34,490 bases of DNA from Blastocatellia bacterium (GCA_035573895.1 DATLZR010000131.1:1-34490), one strand, 5' to 3'. Shown: positions 1 through 8,109, numbered from the stretch's first letter. Made by a program: numbers and translations. The notes: generated by a model not told the origin, from the letters alone.

Positions 1-594
1 ACTGATTTTATGCGTGCAGATGATGTCGCGCACTCGTTTGGCAAAAATTTCGGCCCCCCCGCCGGGAACAGAATCCAGGCCGGCGTCCTTCAGTATCTCA
101 ATCGTTTCGTGGAGGGATTTGCCGGCGAGTTTCGCCAGATAGTCAATCTCCACACAGGTGAACGCTTTTAAATGAACCCCCGGAAAGTGATATTTGAGCG
201 CCCGTAGCAGATCAACATAATACTGGAACGGAAGGTACGGATGGAGTCCGCCGACAATGTGAAATTCTTTCACCGCGTCGGTATACCCCCTGGCCGCTGT
301 CTGAACCACCTCTTCGATGCTCATCGTCCAGCCACCGTCCTCTCCCACTTTGCGGGCAAAGGCGCACAACTGGCAGTCAACAAAGCACACGTTCGTGGGA
401 TTGATATGGCGGTTGATGATATAGTAGGCAGCATTGCCGTTTTTCTTCTCCCGCACGTAGTTGGCCAGATAGCCAAGTGTGAGAAGGTCGTTAGAGCGAT
501 AAAGAGCGACTCCATCGTCAAATGACAACCGCTCCCCCGCCATCACCTTTTCGACTATAGCAGCGAGCGGTGACGTGTAAAGATACTCTTCCAT
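1..594 (-). CDS. mqnE: Aminofutalosine synthase MqnE, radical SAM (3' end outside window)
   Basis: The 198 visible codons are the N-terminal half of a radical SAM enzyme of the futalosine menaquinone pathway. MqnE joins the MqnA product to the adenosyl moiety of SAM to make aminofutalosine in the cytoplasm. The 4Fe-4S/SAM motif CFVDCQLC (CX3CX2C) lies at residues 70-77, preceded by INPTNV, which is typical of the MqnE/MqnC/CofH group; AYYIINRHINPTN favours MqnE over MqnC. The frame is open to the left edge, so the C-terminal half is missing here. The start ATG at 594 has a full AGGAGG (603-608) eight bases upstream. The gene follows the ubiA-like gene by 30 bases on the same strand, so it is the third gene of a menaquinone operon. 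MqnC or another aminofutalosine-type enzyme cannot be wholly excluded from half a protein. Confidence 0.9.
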   Translation of the reverse strand, partial: MEEYLYTSPLAAIVEKVMAGERLSFDDGVALYRSNDLLTLGYLANYVREKKNGNAAYYIINRHINPTNVCFVDCQLCAFARKVGEDGGWTMSIEEVVQTAARGYTDAVKEFHIVGGLHPYLPFQYYVDLLRALKYHFPGVHLKAFTCVEIDYLAKLAGKSLHETIEILKDAGLDSVPGGGAEIFAKRVRDIICTHKIS

Positions 595-624
595 CCCCTG
601 CGCCTCCTGAAGAGCTTTATCTGA

Positions 625-1578
625 TTACCGGAGAAGGACATCGCCTCCCATCAAGATGAGCAAGATCACGCTCAACCACGCATTAGTGGTGAAAAAGGCT
701 TCATTTACGCGGGACAGGTCGTTGGGTGCCACGAGCCTATGCTGACGGACGAGCAAGGCTGCGGTCACAGCCAGTCCCAGAAAACCGAGGACACGGAGAC
801 GGGCCAGAAGAAAGACGGCGACGAGGCTCAGAAAGGTGACCAGGTGGAGCCCGCGAGCCATCCAAAGAGCAGGGCCTATTCCCCATCGCGCGGGAAGGGA
901 ATAGAGTCCCACCTTGCGATCGAAGTCGACGTCCTGGCAGGCGTAGATAATGTCGAACCCTGCCACCCAGGTGAGGACCGCAAGACTCAAGAGGTAAGGG
1001 ATAGGGTCGGACAGTGAGCCGCGCACGGCAATCCAGGCGGCGCTCGGCGCAATGCCCAGGCACCAGCCGAGAACCAGGTGAGACCACGTCGTGAATCGTT
1101 TGGTGTAGGAGTAGAACAAAACGCAGCCCAAGGCTACCGGCGATAGTTGCAGTGTCAACCGATTCAGTTGACTGGCGGCGAGAAAGAACAGCGCGGAAGC
1201 ACCAGTGATAAAGAATCGGACAAATCTCAAACTGACGAGCCCCGCCGGGATCGCGCGTCGGCTCGTGCGGGGATTCCGTGCGTCGTAATCGCGATCAACG
1301 AGGCGATTGAATGCCATGGCGGCGCTCCGAGCCCCCACCATGGCCACGATGATCCAGAAAATCACCCGTGCCGGGGGAAGTCCGTCGGCCGCCAGGACCG
1401 CTCCCAGAAGCGCAAACGGCAACGCAAACAGCGTATGCTCGAATTTGATCATTTCCAGCGTCGTTCGCGTGCTCTCGAGCAGTCCTGCCATTAGCGACCG
1501 TCGTCCCCTTTCTCCGTCTGACGTGGGATCGCCCGCGATAAACCAGTGGCTCATTTGGGAGCGCATCTCTTGTTCCAC
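625..1578 (-). CDS. mqnP: UbiA-family prenyltransferase, menaquinone type (MqnP)
   Basis: A membrane aromatic prenyltransferase of the UbiA family that would attach the polyprenyl tail in menaquinone synthesis. The two Mg-diphosphate motifs are visible: [15 protein letters not shown] near residues 91-105 and DVDFDRK near 217-223, separated by hydrophobic helices as in UbiA. Context decides between MqnP and 4-hydroxybenzoate prenyltransferase: it lies between a UbiX-like gene and mqnE, so the futalosine pathway is the better reading. The start is uncertain. The GTG at 1578 lies three bases after the upstream stop (coupling) and an ATG follows at 1566, but homology-like sequence begins at the ATG at 1491 ([19 protein letters not shown]), which would give a normal 288-residue protein. 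The first 29 residues look unstructured. Confidence 0.88.
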   Translation of the reverse strand: MEQEMRSQMSHWFIAGDPTSDGERGRRSLMAGLLESTRTTLEMIKFEHTLFALPFALLGAVLAADGLPPARVIFWIIVAMVGARSAAMAFNRLVDRDYDARNPRTSRRAIPAGLVSLRFVRFFITGASALFFLAASQLNRLTLQLSPVALGCVLFYSYTKRFTTWSHLVLGWCLGIAPSAAWIAVRGSLSDPIPYLLSLAVLTWVAGFDIIYACQDVDFDRKVGLYSLPARWGIGPALWMARGLHLVTFLSLVAVFLLARLRVLGFLGLAVTAALLVRQHRLVAPNDLSRVNEAFFTTNAWLSVILLILMGGDVLLR

Positions 1579-1581
1579 TCG

Positions 1582-2238
1582 TCAACTCTTTGCGATGGGA
1601 TGGGGAAAGACGTCTTGACGGGCGGTTCCCTGCCACACCGTTTCTTGAGAATGAGAAAGGCCAAGATGATCGAGAACCCGATACACGAAATGCTTGACGA
1701 GATCGTCAATCGTCTCCGGACGATGATAAAAGGCAGGCATCGCTGGAAGGATAATGGCTCCCAGCCGGGCCAGTTTCAACATATTCTCCAGATGGATGGC
1801 GCTCAGCGGCGCTTCCCGGACGACGAGGATTAGCCGGCGATTCTCTTTGAGCGTGACTTCCGCAGCTCGATGAATGAGATTGACGGCGATTCCATTGGCA
1901 ACGGCCGCGAGCGTCCCGCCACTGCAGGGAATGATGACCATTGCGTCCACCGGATAGGAGCCACTCGCGATAGCCGCGCCGATATCGTCAATGGGGAAGG
2001 TGCGGACTTTCGTGGGAGAGAGTCCGAATGCGTGCACGAGGTCATCACTGAGCTGCGATGATCTAGCGATTCCAAGCTCCTCGGCGATGACTTGCCTCCC
2101 GCTCTCGCTCACGACGAGGTTAATTCGTTCGACCTCCGAGCACGCATCGAGTAATTGAAGGAGGCGAAGGGCGTAAATGGCGCCACTCGCACCCGTGATG
2201 GCAACAGTTATCGCCCGAGCACCCTCTTTTTGAGTCAC
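1582..2238 (-). CDS. ubiX: Flavin prenyltransferase UbiX-like (MqnM role)
   Basis: A flavoprotein-type prenyltransferase that makes prenylated FMN, the cofactor for UbiD-type decarboxylases. The FMN-binding N-terminus is TVAITGASGAIYALRLL, and the family motif around APLSAIHLENMLKLARLGA precedes ILPAMPAFYHRP. Length with the GTG start at 2238 is 218 residues, slightly above the usual 190-200. The open frame runs up to 2331, but a good promoter (2247-2276) would begin transcription near 2240. That rules out the longer form and leaves the GTG almost at the mRNA 5' end. No Shine-Dalgarno is visible. In futalosine organisms the UbiX-like MqnM works with the UbiD-like MqnL; no UbiD-like gene is in this window. 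First gene of the operon leading to mqnP and mqnE. Confidence 0.88.
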   Translation of the reverse strand: MTQKEGARAITVAITGASGAIYALRLLQLLDACSEVERINLVVSESGRQVIAEELGIARSSQLSDDLVHAFGLSPTKVRTFPIDDIGAAIASGSYPVDAMVIIPCSGGTLAAVANGIAVNLIHRAAEVTLKENRRLILVVREAPLSAIHLENMLKLARLGAIILPAMPAFYHRPETIDDLVKHFVYRVLDHLGLSHSQETVWQGTARQDVFPHPIAKS

Positions 2239-2246
2239 GGCCCAAA

Positions 2247-2276
2247 ATACTAGTGGTAGCTGAAGCGGTCTGTCAA
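2247..2276 (-). promoter_or_regulatory. Promoter of the mqn operon, predicted leaderless
   Basis: Reading the minus strand, a perfect -35 TTGACA (2276-2271), an 18-base spacer and a -10 TAGTAT (2252-2247) are followed after eight bases by the GTG start of the ubiX-like gene. Transcription would start about two bases before, or at, the start codon. Confidence 0.55.
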
Positions 2277-2381
2277 GGAAGCGACAAACCGGCGGCACGA
2301 CGCCAGTTGATCCTGCTCGTGCGAAGCTCACACCTATTGCTCAAGATGGCGTCTTTTTTCTGACGTCAAGTGAAAAAGTTG

Positions 2382-2410
2382 TTGCTCGTAGCGGTCATTT
2401 CTGCTACTAT
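2382..2410 (+). promoter_or_regulatory. Promoter of the zinc-ribbon/RDD gene
   Basis: TTGCTC (2382-2387), a 17-base spacer and TACTAT (2405-2410), with an extended -10 TGC directly before the hexamer. The start codon is 44 bases downstream. The -35 is weak, so this rests mainly on the extended -10 and the position. It is divergent from the mqn promoter. Confidence 0.4.
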
Positions 2411-2454
2411 CAAAACGACAATTTGCAGAAAGTTCGAGTTCGGGATCGTGCTCT

Positions 2455-3744
2455 ATGAAATGTCCACGTTGCGGCTTCGTGCAATCAGCAGCTCAGCAGA
2501 CATGCCGATATTGCGGATCAAAGCTCTCTCCTTCGGTGCTCATCCCCTTCCCCAAAGTGCGTGGTGGTGCAGTGACGGAACAGGCTCCTACCCCCGCCGT
2601 ACCGGAGTGGCGGGTGGAACTCCGTGAGCGTGTGCGAGCCATCCGGGCCCGTAAGGGATTACAGGTAAACCCTTCATCCGTTGAGCCGGGTCCAGCCCCA
2701 TCGGTCCAAGCCCCTTCATCAGCGAAGAGGGAGCACGCCGATTCGGCTGTGCCTCAAAATCACCGGCCCGCTGATGGAAAAGAGCGTGGGCTCGCCGCCA
2801 GAGAGCAGGTTCCTGCGACGCCCAAAAGGTCGCTTATCGGAGATTCTCGAGAAGGGATTTCTCCGAGCAGACCGGTGCGCTCTTCCCCCGCACCCTCGCC
2901 CGAAACACTGACGGAACGACACCTGGATCGGGCGGAGGGATCGGCTTTGCTTGGGAGTATTCCCGCTTCAGTCAGGGCAGAGCCGACGTATGAACCTGGT
3001 AGCGCTCGGAGCGAAAGAGATTTGGCAGCACCCGCCACCATCTCAACGAAGGGAACACCACCCGGCCCGTTTGCGCCTGATACACAATCTATCCCTTCGG
3101 CCTCAGTACCTCCTATTGAGGTACGCACTCTGGCGGATGAAGATTGGCTGGAGGACGTCGCACTGGAACTCCCTGCAAGTCCTGAAGCTGATGCTGCCAG
3201 TTCTCCGGTAGCTGAGAGGGGTGCTCACGTCAAGGAGGAGGTACCGGCAGTTTCCCGGGAGATTGCTGATCCCGTCGGTCCAGCCGGTTTCTTTCGGCGC
3301 CTTTATGCCGGGCTTGTGGATGCGGGGGTCATTGCATTCGCCTGCCTGCCCTTTGTCTCTTGTGTTGAGCTGGCGCAAGGAAATCTGACTGATTGGAGGG
3401 TCCTCGCTCTTCTCGGGATCGTAGCAGCACTGGTGGGATTCATTTATCTCAGCTTGCTGCTGACGATGGGGGGACGTACCGTCGGGATGGCTGTGGCCGG
3501 ACTGCTGGTCCTTGATGCCCGTACGATGGATCTCCCCTCATTCTTTCAAGTAGTGCTTCGCATGGTGGGATTACTTCTGGGGATCGCTTCGTTCGGTATC
3601 GGGCTGTTGTGGGCGATTGTTGATCGTGAGCGACGGACGTTTTCCGATCTCTTCTCTCGAACGGTCGTTCGACGCGTTTCAGAATCCGTCTATGACAGTC
3701 AACAGGTCCGTGCTCCCTGGCTCTATCGGCCGGGACGGCGATGA
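2455..3744 (+). CDS. Zinc-ribbon protein with C-terminal RDD membrane domain
   Basis: A 429-residue protein in three parts. Residues 1-21 form a short zinc ribbon with Cys 3, 6, 17 and 20 (CPRC and CRYC). Residues about 25-280 are low-complexity, rich in Pro, Ser and Ala, and probably disordered. The last 150 residues are an RDD domain: FFRRLYAGLVDAGVIAF carries the R and D of the first helix, three or four hydrophobic helices follow, and it ends in a VDRERRTFSDLFSRT segment. RDD proteins are small membrane proteins of poorly known function, and some act in ion transport. The ribbon would face the cytoplasm. The start ATG gives the ribbon at the very N-terminus, as expected. It stands alone between divergent and convergent neighbours; its own promoter is proposed at 2382-2410. 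Confidence 0.85.
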   Translation: MKCPRCGFVQSAAQQTCRYCGSKLSPSVLIPFPKVRGGAVTEQAPTPAVPEWRVELRERVRAIRARKGLQVNPSSVEPGPAPSVQAPSSAKREHADSAVPQNHRPADGKERGLAAREQVPATPKRSLIGDSREGISPSRPVRSSPAPSPETLTERHLDRAEGSALLGSIPASVRAEPTYEPGSARSERDLAAPATISTKGTPPGPFAPDTQSIPSASVPPIEVRTLADEDWLEDVALELPASPEADAASSPVAERGAHVKEEVPAVSREIADPVGPAGFFRRLYAGLVDAGVIAFACLPFVSCVELAQGNLTDWRVLALLGIVAALVGFIYLSLLLTMGGRTVGMAVAGLLVLDARTMDLPSFFQVVLRMVGLLLGIASFGIGLLWAIVDRERRTFSDLFSRTVVRRVSESVYDSQQVRAPWLYRPGRR

Positions 3745-4090
3745 CCTTCGGACGGACTACCGGTTGTAATACCGACGATTGAAGGTGACATGTCGCGGGA
3801 GGGTTCGTTGGGGTAATGACACCAATTGCGGATTGTGGAGGGGTGGATTTTGGATCTACAGGTTCCGATCCCGTAACCAGTAATGGGCAATTCATGAGGG
3901 TTTTTTAAAAGCCCGTTGGTATGGCATCCCCCGCTAATGGGCGAGCGAACCGTCATCCCTGGGCTCCCTGAAGGTCCCGTTAGTTTTACCCCTCTGACAC
4001 CCAGGGGAGAGAGTATTTCCCCTGCTCGCTCAGGTCACGGATTGAAAGAGTCTGGGGCGGATGGACCCATCATAGGTCCATCCCCCCTGT
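3745..4090. other. Convergent intergenic gap, no gene seen
   Basis: 346 bases between the 3' ends of the RDD gene and the PDZ gene. Open frames crossing it are short or are shadows of the PDZ gene. Visible structure is a run GGGTTTTTTAAAAGCCC near 3899-3915 and the stem-loop at 4059-4083. No tRNA or recognised RNA family was seen. Confidence 0.5.
4059..4083 (-). terminator. Stem-loop just after the PDZ gene
   Basis: A perfect 9-base-pair stem (GGATGGACC 4059-4067, GGTCCATCC 4075-4083) with a 7-base loop lies eight bases beyond the PDZ gene stop at 4091. No U-tract follows in the minus direction, so it is an end-protecting or U-tract-less terminator candidate, not a classical intrinsic terminator. 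Confidence 0.4.
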
Positions 4091-5140
4091 TCAGAGAATT
4101 GTGCCACTTCCAGGCTGACGAAGGATGGGTCTCCAGCGACCGGGGCTGTAATAGAATTCTTGCTGCCATCGCATTTGATCCTGAAGCAGGTCGAGCTCTC
4201 GCCGGAATTCGTCCCGAAGCCGATCCATCTGTTCCCGATACTCACGCATCCACTGCCAGTACGATCGGAGCGCATCTTCGGCGAAGGTACCATGCCGTTC
4301 GGGAGGGAACCGAAACGTGTAGATTTCTTCTTCGGTTGCCGGAGATCGCGGGCGTGAGCTCGAGCGCCTTTCCAGGCGCACAGTGACGCTCTGTTGCTGC
4401 TTATTCCGGACGATCGTGAGCGTAACCTCTCCCTCACGCTGGGAGAGTTCGCGCGTCAGAGTGTACGGAGACGTGATCTCCTTCCCATCGAGGGCAGTAA
4501 TTACGTCTCCCGCTTTGAGACCGGCCCGCTCCGCTGGGCTGTCGGGTGCCACGTAGGTGATGAGGACGCCACGACCATCGGGCACTCCGAAATACTCCCC
4601 GAGTTGTCTCGTCAAGCTCTGGACGGAAACGCCGAGACGCGCGTAGCTGCTCACGCGGAGTTCAATCCGTGGAATTCGGATTTCCGGCAGGGTGAGCGAG
4701 AAATCCGGGCCTTCCACGCGGAAAGGGAGGAAACGCAAAGCGGACTCCTGAGAGCCGATCGTTGCTTTGACATCCTGGCGCTTGCCGTCTCTAACGATGC
4801 GCAATGTCACCGTGCGTCCGGGAGGGGTCTCCCGCACGAGACGATTGAACTGAAGCGTTCCTTCCACCCGGATTCCGTTATACTCAATGATGACGTCGTT
4901 TTCTTTGAGCCCCGCCTTCGCTGCCGGGCTCTCAGGTTCGACGCGAGAAATGATGACCCCATATTCGCCAGGAAGATTGAACTCTTTTGCTTTCTCCGCC
5001 GTCACTTCATCAATATAAACACCGAGAAAGCCCGTCCGTCTGGATTCGCGACTTTGCGCCGGGTGCGACTGAGTCAGGGTTACCAGTGCGCCGGTGACGA
5101 GCAAGACACTGGCGCCTGTGATCAGCAAGGCTTTCCTCAT
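4091..5140 (-). CDS. Exported protein with two PDZ domains
   Basis: A 349-residue protein with an N-terminal signal or anchor (about residues 3-24, MRKALLITGASVLLVTGAL) and two PDZ domains. The first covers about residues 36-130 (GFLGVYIDEV, ESPAAKAGLKENDVIIEYNG) and the second about 165-255 (LGVSVQSLT, DSPAERAGLKAGDVITALDG). The linker carries an amphipathic LPEIRIPRIELRV stretch. The C-terminal 90 residues are highly charged and helical (MREYREQMDRLRDEFRREL), probably a coiled coil. There is no serine-protease domain, so this is not a DegP/HtrA protease; it may be a periplasmic scaffold or adaptor. The start ATG at 5140 has GGAGG nine bases upstream. It is monocistronic, and a stem-loop follows the stop. 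Confidence 0.85.
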   Translation of the reverse strand: MRKALLITGASVLLVTGALVTLTQSHPAQSRESRRTGFLGVYIDEVTAEKAKEFNLPGEYGVIISRVEPESPAAKAGLKENDVIIEYNGIRVEGTLQFNRLVRETPPGRTVTLRIVRDGKRQDVKATIGSQESALRFLPFRVEGPDFSLTLPEIRIPRIELRVSSYARLGVSVQSLTRQLGEYFGVPDGRGVLITYVAPDSPAERAGLKAGDVITALDGKEITSPYTLTRELSQREGEVTLTIVRNKQQQSVTVRLERRSSSRPRSPATEEEIYTFRFPPERHGTFAEDALRSYWQWMREYREQMDRLRDEFRRELDLLQDQMRWQQEFYYSPGRWRPILRQPGSGTIL

Positions 5141-5361
5141 TGTTTTTCCCTCCGCTCAACTGATTTCCATCCCCATACACGCCGACCTGATCGGTGGGTT
5201 CCAAAAACTCAAGCGGTCAATCCCAGGGATGAAGGGAATGCCGGCGCGAAGACTGGGGCCGGGGAATTCACCGGCAGCTTCTGGCAGTTGCCCGTCTTGT
5301 GCAAGATCGCTTATGGGTTCACTGGATCACTCAGAAAAAGATGAGGGGTCGTAACCCTCCG

Positions 5362-6453
5362 TCAATTCTCCGTACTCGCATGCTGAGTCCAGATGCCGGG
5401 AACCACGCGCCGACACCGGGGACAGCGGGAGCCATCGAGAGTCACCCGGAGAACGTGAAAACCGTACCGCTCCACAAGAAGCGTATTGCAGTCGGGGCAA
5501 TAGGTATTCTCGAACGAGCTTACCTGCCCGGGGATATTTCCGGCATAGACGAAATGGAGCCCTTCACCGTAGCCGATTTCCGCGGCCCGAATGAGCGTGC
5601 TCGGCGGTGTATCGCTTGGATCGGTCATCTTGTAGTCCTTGTGGAAGGCCGTCACGTGCCAGGGGATGTCAGGCGACAAGGACCGGATGAATCGTGCAAT
5701 GTCACGCAGCTCCCTATCACTATCGTTGAATCCGGGTACGATCAGCGTGACTATTTCCATCCAGAATCCGCGTTCGTAAACCATGCGACAGGTCTCGAGC
5801 ACGCTTTGCAGGGTCCCACCCAGAGAACGATAGTTTCGATCACTGAAGGTCTTGAGGTCAATCTTGTACAGATCGGTCCAGGGACGTATGTAATCGAGGA
5901 CTTCAGCCGTCGCATTCCCGTTGGACACATAACCGGTGAGAAAATTCTCCTTCTTTGCCTGTTTAAAGACCATGACGGCCCACTCGGAGGTGATGAGTGG
6001 TTCGTTGTAGCTACTGATGATGGATGCAGCTCGGTAACGTCGGCTCAGGGCAACGATCTCCTCGGCCGTTATCGGTTCGGGCATCGTGCCCGCCACTGGA
6101 TCGCGGAGCGCCTGGGATGTCAACCAGTTCTGACAATAGGAGCAGTGGAGATCACACCCGAGCATTCCGAAGGTCATCGCGCGGCTGCCCGGCAGGACGT
6201 GAAAGAAAGGTTTTTTCTCGATGGGATCACAGTTGAGGGCGGCAACGTAGTTTGCCGGGACATAGAGTTTTCCTCCCTCGTTGTAGCGGACTTTGCAGAT
6301 CCCCTCCAGTCCGGGCAGAATCAGACAGCGATGCCCGCAGGCGTAGCAGCGGACTTTCCCATCGGGCAATTTTTCATACAGCTCCCCTTCGACGGCGTAT
6401 CTTTTCAGGACGCTCTCGAGGGTAACGATTTGAACGGGCTTTTGTCGCGCCAT
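5362..6453 (-). CDS. amrS: AmmeMemoRadiSam-system radical SAM enzyme
   Basis: A 363-residue radical SAM protein of the AmrS family, related to pyruvate-formate-lyase activases. The motif CDLHCSYC (Cys 100, 104, 107) follows FGMLG. N-terminal Cys residues (CYACGHRC about 36-43 and GIC about 51-53) and a C-terminal CPDC/CPRC pair suggest extra metal-binding knuckles. The family usually occurs with AMMECR1 and MEMO1-like proteins; its reaction is not established to my knowledge. Neither partner is in this window. The ATG at 6453 was chosen over the open frame to 6603 because AAGGAGG lies six to seven bases upstream and the preceding 50 residues look non-coding. The gene is divergent from the unknown gene at 6578. 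Confidence 0.88.
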   Translation of the reverse strand: MARQKPVQIVTLESVLKRYAVEGELYEKLPDGKVRCYACGHRCLILPGLEGICKVRYNEGGKLYVPANYVAALNCDPIEKKPFFHVLPGSRAMTFGMLGCDLHCSYCQNWLTSQALRDPVAGTMPEPITAEEIVALSRRYRAASIISSYNEPLITSEWAVMVFKQAKKENFLTGYVSNGNATAEVLDYIRPWTDLYKIDLKTFSDRNYRSLGGTLQSVLETCRMVYERGFWMEIVTLIVPGFNDSDRELRDIARFIRSLSPDIPWHVTAFHKDYKMTDPSDTPPSTLIRAAEIGYGEGLHFVYAGNIPGQVSSFENTYCPDCNTLLVERYGFHVLRVTLDGSRCPRCRRVVPGIWTQHASTEN

Positions 6454-6540
6454 TACTGCCTCCTTGTTCTCTATTATGGCATACTGGTCTGCCCGCCCAA
6501 AATGGATCGGGCGGCAAAGGCACAGGCCCGGCAACCTGTA

Positions 6541-6570
6541 TTGACAGTCTCTGATCAAGGGGACTAGGAT
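6541..6570 (+). promoter_or_regulatory. Promoter of the 6578 gene, predicted leaderless
   Basis: Perfect -35 TTGACA (6541-6546), 18-base spacer, -10 TAGGAT (6565-6570). Only seven bases (TGGGGGC) separate the -10 from the GTG at 6578, so transcription should begin at or next to the start codon. Confidence 0.6.
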
Positions 6571-6577
6571 TGGGGGC

Positions 6578-7084
6578 GTGAGCCGACGAGGAGCGGAACG
6601 CAAAGACGGAGATGCCGTTGTTCAACGCATTCGGGAGGCACTGGGGCAAGAGTGGATTCCTGCGTTGTATGAACGGGAGATCCTGACGCGGCGCACGCGG
6701 CGATATGTTTTGAATGCCCCGGGTCCGGGCAGTCGGGTCGAGATCACGCATACACTTCTGGGGATTGAACTGAAGATCGGGCGGCGGCGGATTCTGGTTC
6801 CCGATCTGGCCACGGCCCGGTATCTCGCTGTGTTCGCCCGAATCGGGATTGGCGCAGTCGCCATCCCCTATGACATCACGGTGATCTCCTCCCTGGCTGA
6901 CCGGCTGGAAAGTTCGTTTCAACGCACGATGCTTCTGGCCGATCACTTCAGTGCTGGAGGCAGTCGTCACCGCGCCGCCCGGTTGAAATCGCGTCTGCTC
7001 TCCGACATCCGGGCTGCCCTGGCGCGGTTGGGGGCAGGTGCTCGCTATCCCACATTTGACTTGATTGCGACGCGACGACCTTAA
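6578..7084 (+). CDS. Conserved-looking protein of unknown function
   Basis: I do not recognise this 168-residue protein. It is rich in Arg and Ala, has no signal peptide or clear membrane helix, and has a mixed alpha/beta look. RRYVLNAPGPGSRVEITHTLLGIELKIGRRR (in parts) suggests a small beta-sheet, followed by two helical segments around residues 95-155. Evidence that it is real: a strong promoter places the transcription start at its GTG, and the next gene (GT9) starts three bases after its stop, so the two are probably translated in a coupled way. A role in envelope sugar metabolism is only a guess from that neighbour. The long minus-strand frame covering it lacks any start signal and is treated as a shadow. 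Confidence 0.65.
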   Translation: MSRRGAERKDGDAVVQRIREALGQEWIPALYEREILTRRTRRYVLNAPGPGSRVEITHTLLGIELKIGRRRILVPDLATARYLAVFARIGIGAVAIPYDITVISSLADRLESSFQRTMLLADHFSAGGSRHRAARLKSRLLSDIRAALARLGAGARYPTFDLIATRRP

Positions 7085-7087
7085 CCT

Positions 7088-8104
7088 ATGTACAGCGGAG
7101 GGAACGTAGCAGCCCCTGCGCGGATTCTCGTGTTGAATCTCGGGCCGCTCAGTCACGCTGTCTTCATGCTCCCGGCGTTGAAAGCTCTGCGCGAGCGGTT
7201 TCCTGCGGCGGAGGTGACGGTAGCAGCCACCAGGATGAGCTGCGAACTTTTGGCCCTGACACCGTTCCCTTCGAACATGGTGGCCATTGAACGATGGGAG
7301 CCGGGAAAGCTTTATCTCCCCTGGATGGCCTATCGCGCGGTGAAGTTTGTTCACGAGATCGGGAGCCGGAGCTACGACGCGATTATTGATTTCCACGTGA
7401 GTCTAGGAAGGAGTTTTGTACTGTGGTGGCTGGCAAACCGGCAGCGGTTCCCGATAGGGCCTCCCTCGGGCCTGTGGGAGATCTTGATCCGTCAGTTGCG
7501 GGAAAAGCCGAACCCTCACAAGCATTTCGTTGATCGGTTTCTTGACCAGCTCAAGCCGCTTGGCATCAAAGCAACTGATCGTGTTCCGCGCTTGAGCACA
7601 GATCCTTCAAGTGACGTCCGCGCCGGCGAGATTCTCAAGAGTAAGCGCGTTGAGCGGGGTGAAATCCTCATCGGTCTCGACCCTTTCCCGGAAGCAGGAG
7701 CACCGTTTCGGCCGAGCGATTTTTACGCCGACCTAGCCCGGCGACTGGTGAATACCTTTGAAGTGAGGCCCCTGCTTGTGGGGACGAGGAGAACTCTGTC
7801 AGCCGTGCTATCGCGTTTCCCTCGACAGACTCTCGCGCTCAGACTGAACGCTCTCAGCGAGATCGTGTCGGTCCTGGCACGGCTCACGCTCATGATTTCG
7901 GAAGATTCGGCGTACGGGCATATCGCCGCTGCGTTGGGAGTTCCCACGATCATGATCGGCTGCCCGATCACCCGGAAGCCACTTGGTGAGCAGCACCAGT
8001 TCATCAATCCGTTTGGCTCGCCAACGGTCACCGTCGGGGACATCTTCTCAATGGCCGTGGAAATGCTCCGACACATGCGTACGACTGCACTGTTTGAACG
8101 GTAG
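7088..8104 (+). CDS. Glycosyltransferase family 9 (heptosyltransferase-like)
   Basis: A 338-residue GT-B fold protein resembling ADP-heptose:LPS heptosyltransferases. The N-terminus ILVLNLGPLSHAVFMLPAL matches the family's first strand and glycine loop, where typical members have GDxxxxxP. EVTVAATRMSCELL and AIIDFHVSLGRSF follow as in GT9. The C-terminal donor-binding region contains LMISEDSAYGHIAAALGVP, equivalent to the family's DSG-H-A-LG-P motif, with Ala in place of Gly after SED. It probably adds a heptose or other sugar to an envelope glycolipid at the inner face of the inner membrane. Start ATG 7088 has no Shine-Dalgarno and follows the upstream stop by three bases, consistent with coupling. 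The exact sugar cannot be inferred. Confidence 0.8.
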   Translation: MYSGGNVAAPARILVLNLGPLSHAVFMLPALKALRERFPAAEVTVAATRMSCELLALTPFPSNMVAIERWEPGKLYLPWMAYRAVKFVHEIGSRSYDAIIDFHVSLGRSFVLWWLANRQRFPIGPPSGLWEILIRQLREKPNPHKHFVDRFLDQLKPLGIKATDRVPRLSTDPSSDVRAGEILKSKRVERGEILIGLDPFPEAGAPFRPSDFYADLARRLVNTFEVRPLLVGTRRTLSAVLSRFPRQTLALRLNALSEIVSVLARLTLMISEDSAYGHIAAALGVPTIMIGCPITRKPLGEQHQFINPFGSPTVTVGDIFSMAVEMLRHMRTTALFER

Positions 8105-8109
8105 GTAAG

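Noticed and set aside
4394-5344. 316-codon plus-strand ORF opposite the PDZ gene
   Set aside because: The minus-strand frame has a signal peptide and two PDZ domains; this one has no recognisable features.
5299-6567. 422-codon plus-strand ORF opposite the radical SAM gene
   Set aside because: The opposite strand has intact radical SAM motifs and a good Shine-Dalgarno. This frame has neither.
6374-7396. 340-codon minus-strand ORF over the unknown gene and GT9
   Set aside because: It crosses a promoter and three gene starts, is Pro/Arg/Gln-rich without domains, and overlaps amrS. The plus-strand genes explain the region.
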